Assembly: GCA_002781265.1 (NCBI GenBank)
Contig: PETS01000075.1
Span: 1 to 5,314 of the forward strand
Reading direction: 5' to 3'
From: Candidatus Falkowbacteria bacterium CG02_land_8_20_14_3_00_36_14
GTDB lineage: Bacteria; Patescibacteriota; Patescibacteriia; Patescibacteriales; UM-FILTER-36-11
Length of the DNA: 5,314 bases
Within the stretch, counting starts at the first letter, position 1. Every line of letters starts with the position of its first letter. A program made the position numbers and the translations under genes. A model generated the notes under the pieces. That model made no database searches, was not told where the DNA came from, and was given only the letters and a program-made list of their open reading frames with translations. Shown piece by piece: positions 5,290-5,314 of the stretch.

Positions 5290-5314
5290 TTTGAGAAACC
5301 ATTGGTTTTTCAAA
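5290..5314 (+). terminator. Hairpin at the window edge, possible rpoD terminator
   Basis: TTTGAGAAACC (5290-5300) pairs with GGTTTTTCAAA (5304-5314) over 11 bp with one G-U pair and a three-base loop. The stem reaches the last base of the window, so any T-run beyond it cannot be seen. It could be the terminator of the dnaG-rpoD unit or the first arm of an element continuing to the right. Confidence 0.35.

Noticed and set aside
5240..5314. Minus-strand open frame entering from the right edge and ending at TGA (5240-5242), possible 3' end of a converging gene.
   Set aside because: Only 24 codons, no recognisable motif, other frames are also open, and the stretch is dominated by inverted repeats. 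All five genes here use TAA stops.

Overview
The window is AT-rich bacterial chromosome with five complete genes. All five end in TAA, and none has a well-placed Shine-Dalgarno sequence. The protein types suggest a member of the Patescibacteria (Candidate Phyla Radiation), probably Parcubacteria-like. They include a free-standing VKOR-type thioredoxin domain, a small conserved unknown protein of a kind I associate with that group, a primase with Asn-rich inserts, and a sigma factor with a very lysine-rich N-terminus. This assignment is inference from memory of such proteins, not a search.

Layout. Positions 53-433 (+) encode a membrane-anchored thioredoxin-like protein. It faces a ZIP-family metal transporter on the minus strand (549-1301). 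The two genes converge on a 115-bp gap holding two separate intrinsic terminators, one per gene; the first is a perfect palindrome that could work both ways. From 1302 to 1420 is a divergent control region. It has a near-consensus plus-strand promoter (TTGACC, 17 bp, TATAGT), a TATAAT box on the minus strand overlapping the same -10, an 11-bp-arm AT palindrome that could be an operator, and three tandem copies of TAACAAT in the leader.

The plus-strand promoter appears to drive a three-gene unit: a 128-aa protein of unknown function (1421-1807), DNA primase dnaG (1825-3750) and the primary sigma factor rpoD (3871-5238). This resembles the rpsU-dnaG-rpoD macromolecular synthesis operon of Escherichia coli, with the unknown gene where rpsU would be. 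Between dnaG and rpoD lies a 95-bp element with 19-bp perfect inverted ends flanked by TA. It looks like a MITE-type mobile remnant and would also fold into a large RNA hairpin ending eight bases before the rpoD start. After rpoD the window ends in 76 bases packed with hairpins and a direct repeat, possibly an intergenic repeat family or an element continuing past the edge.

The thioredoxin protein probably acts in disulfide formation outside the cytoplasm, the ZIP protein moves divalent metal, and the dnaG-rpoD unit links replication priming to housekeeping transcription. I see no clearly new multi-gene system. The most interesting points are the dnaG-rpoD junction element, the basic tail on the sigma factor, the unknown leading gene and the compact divergent promoter.
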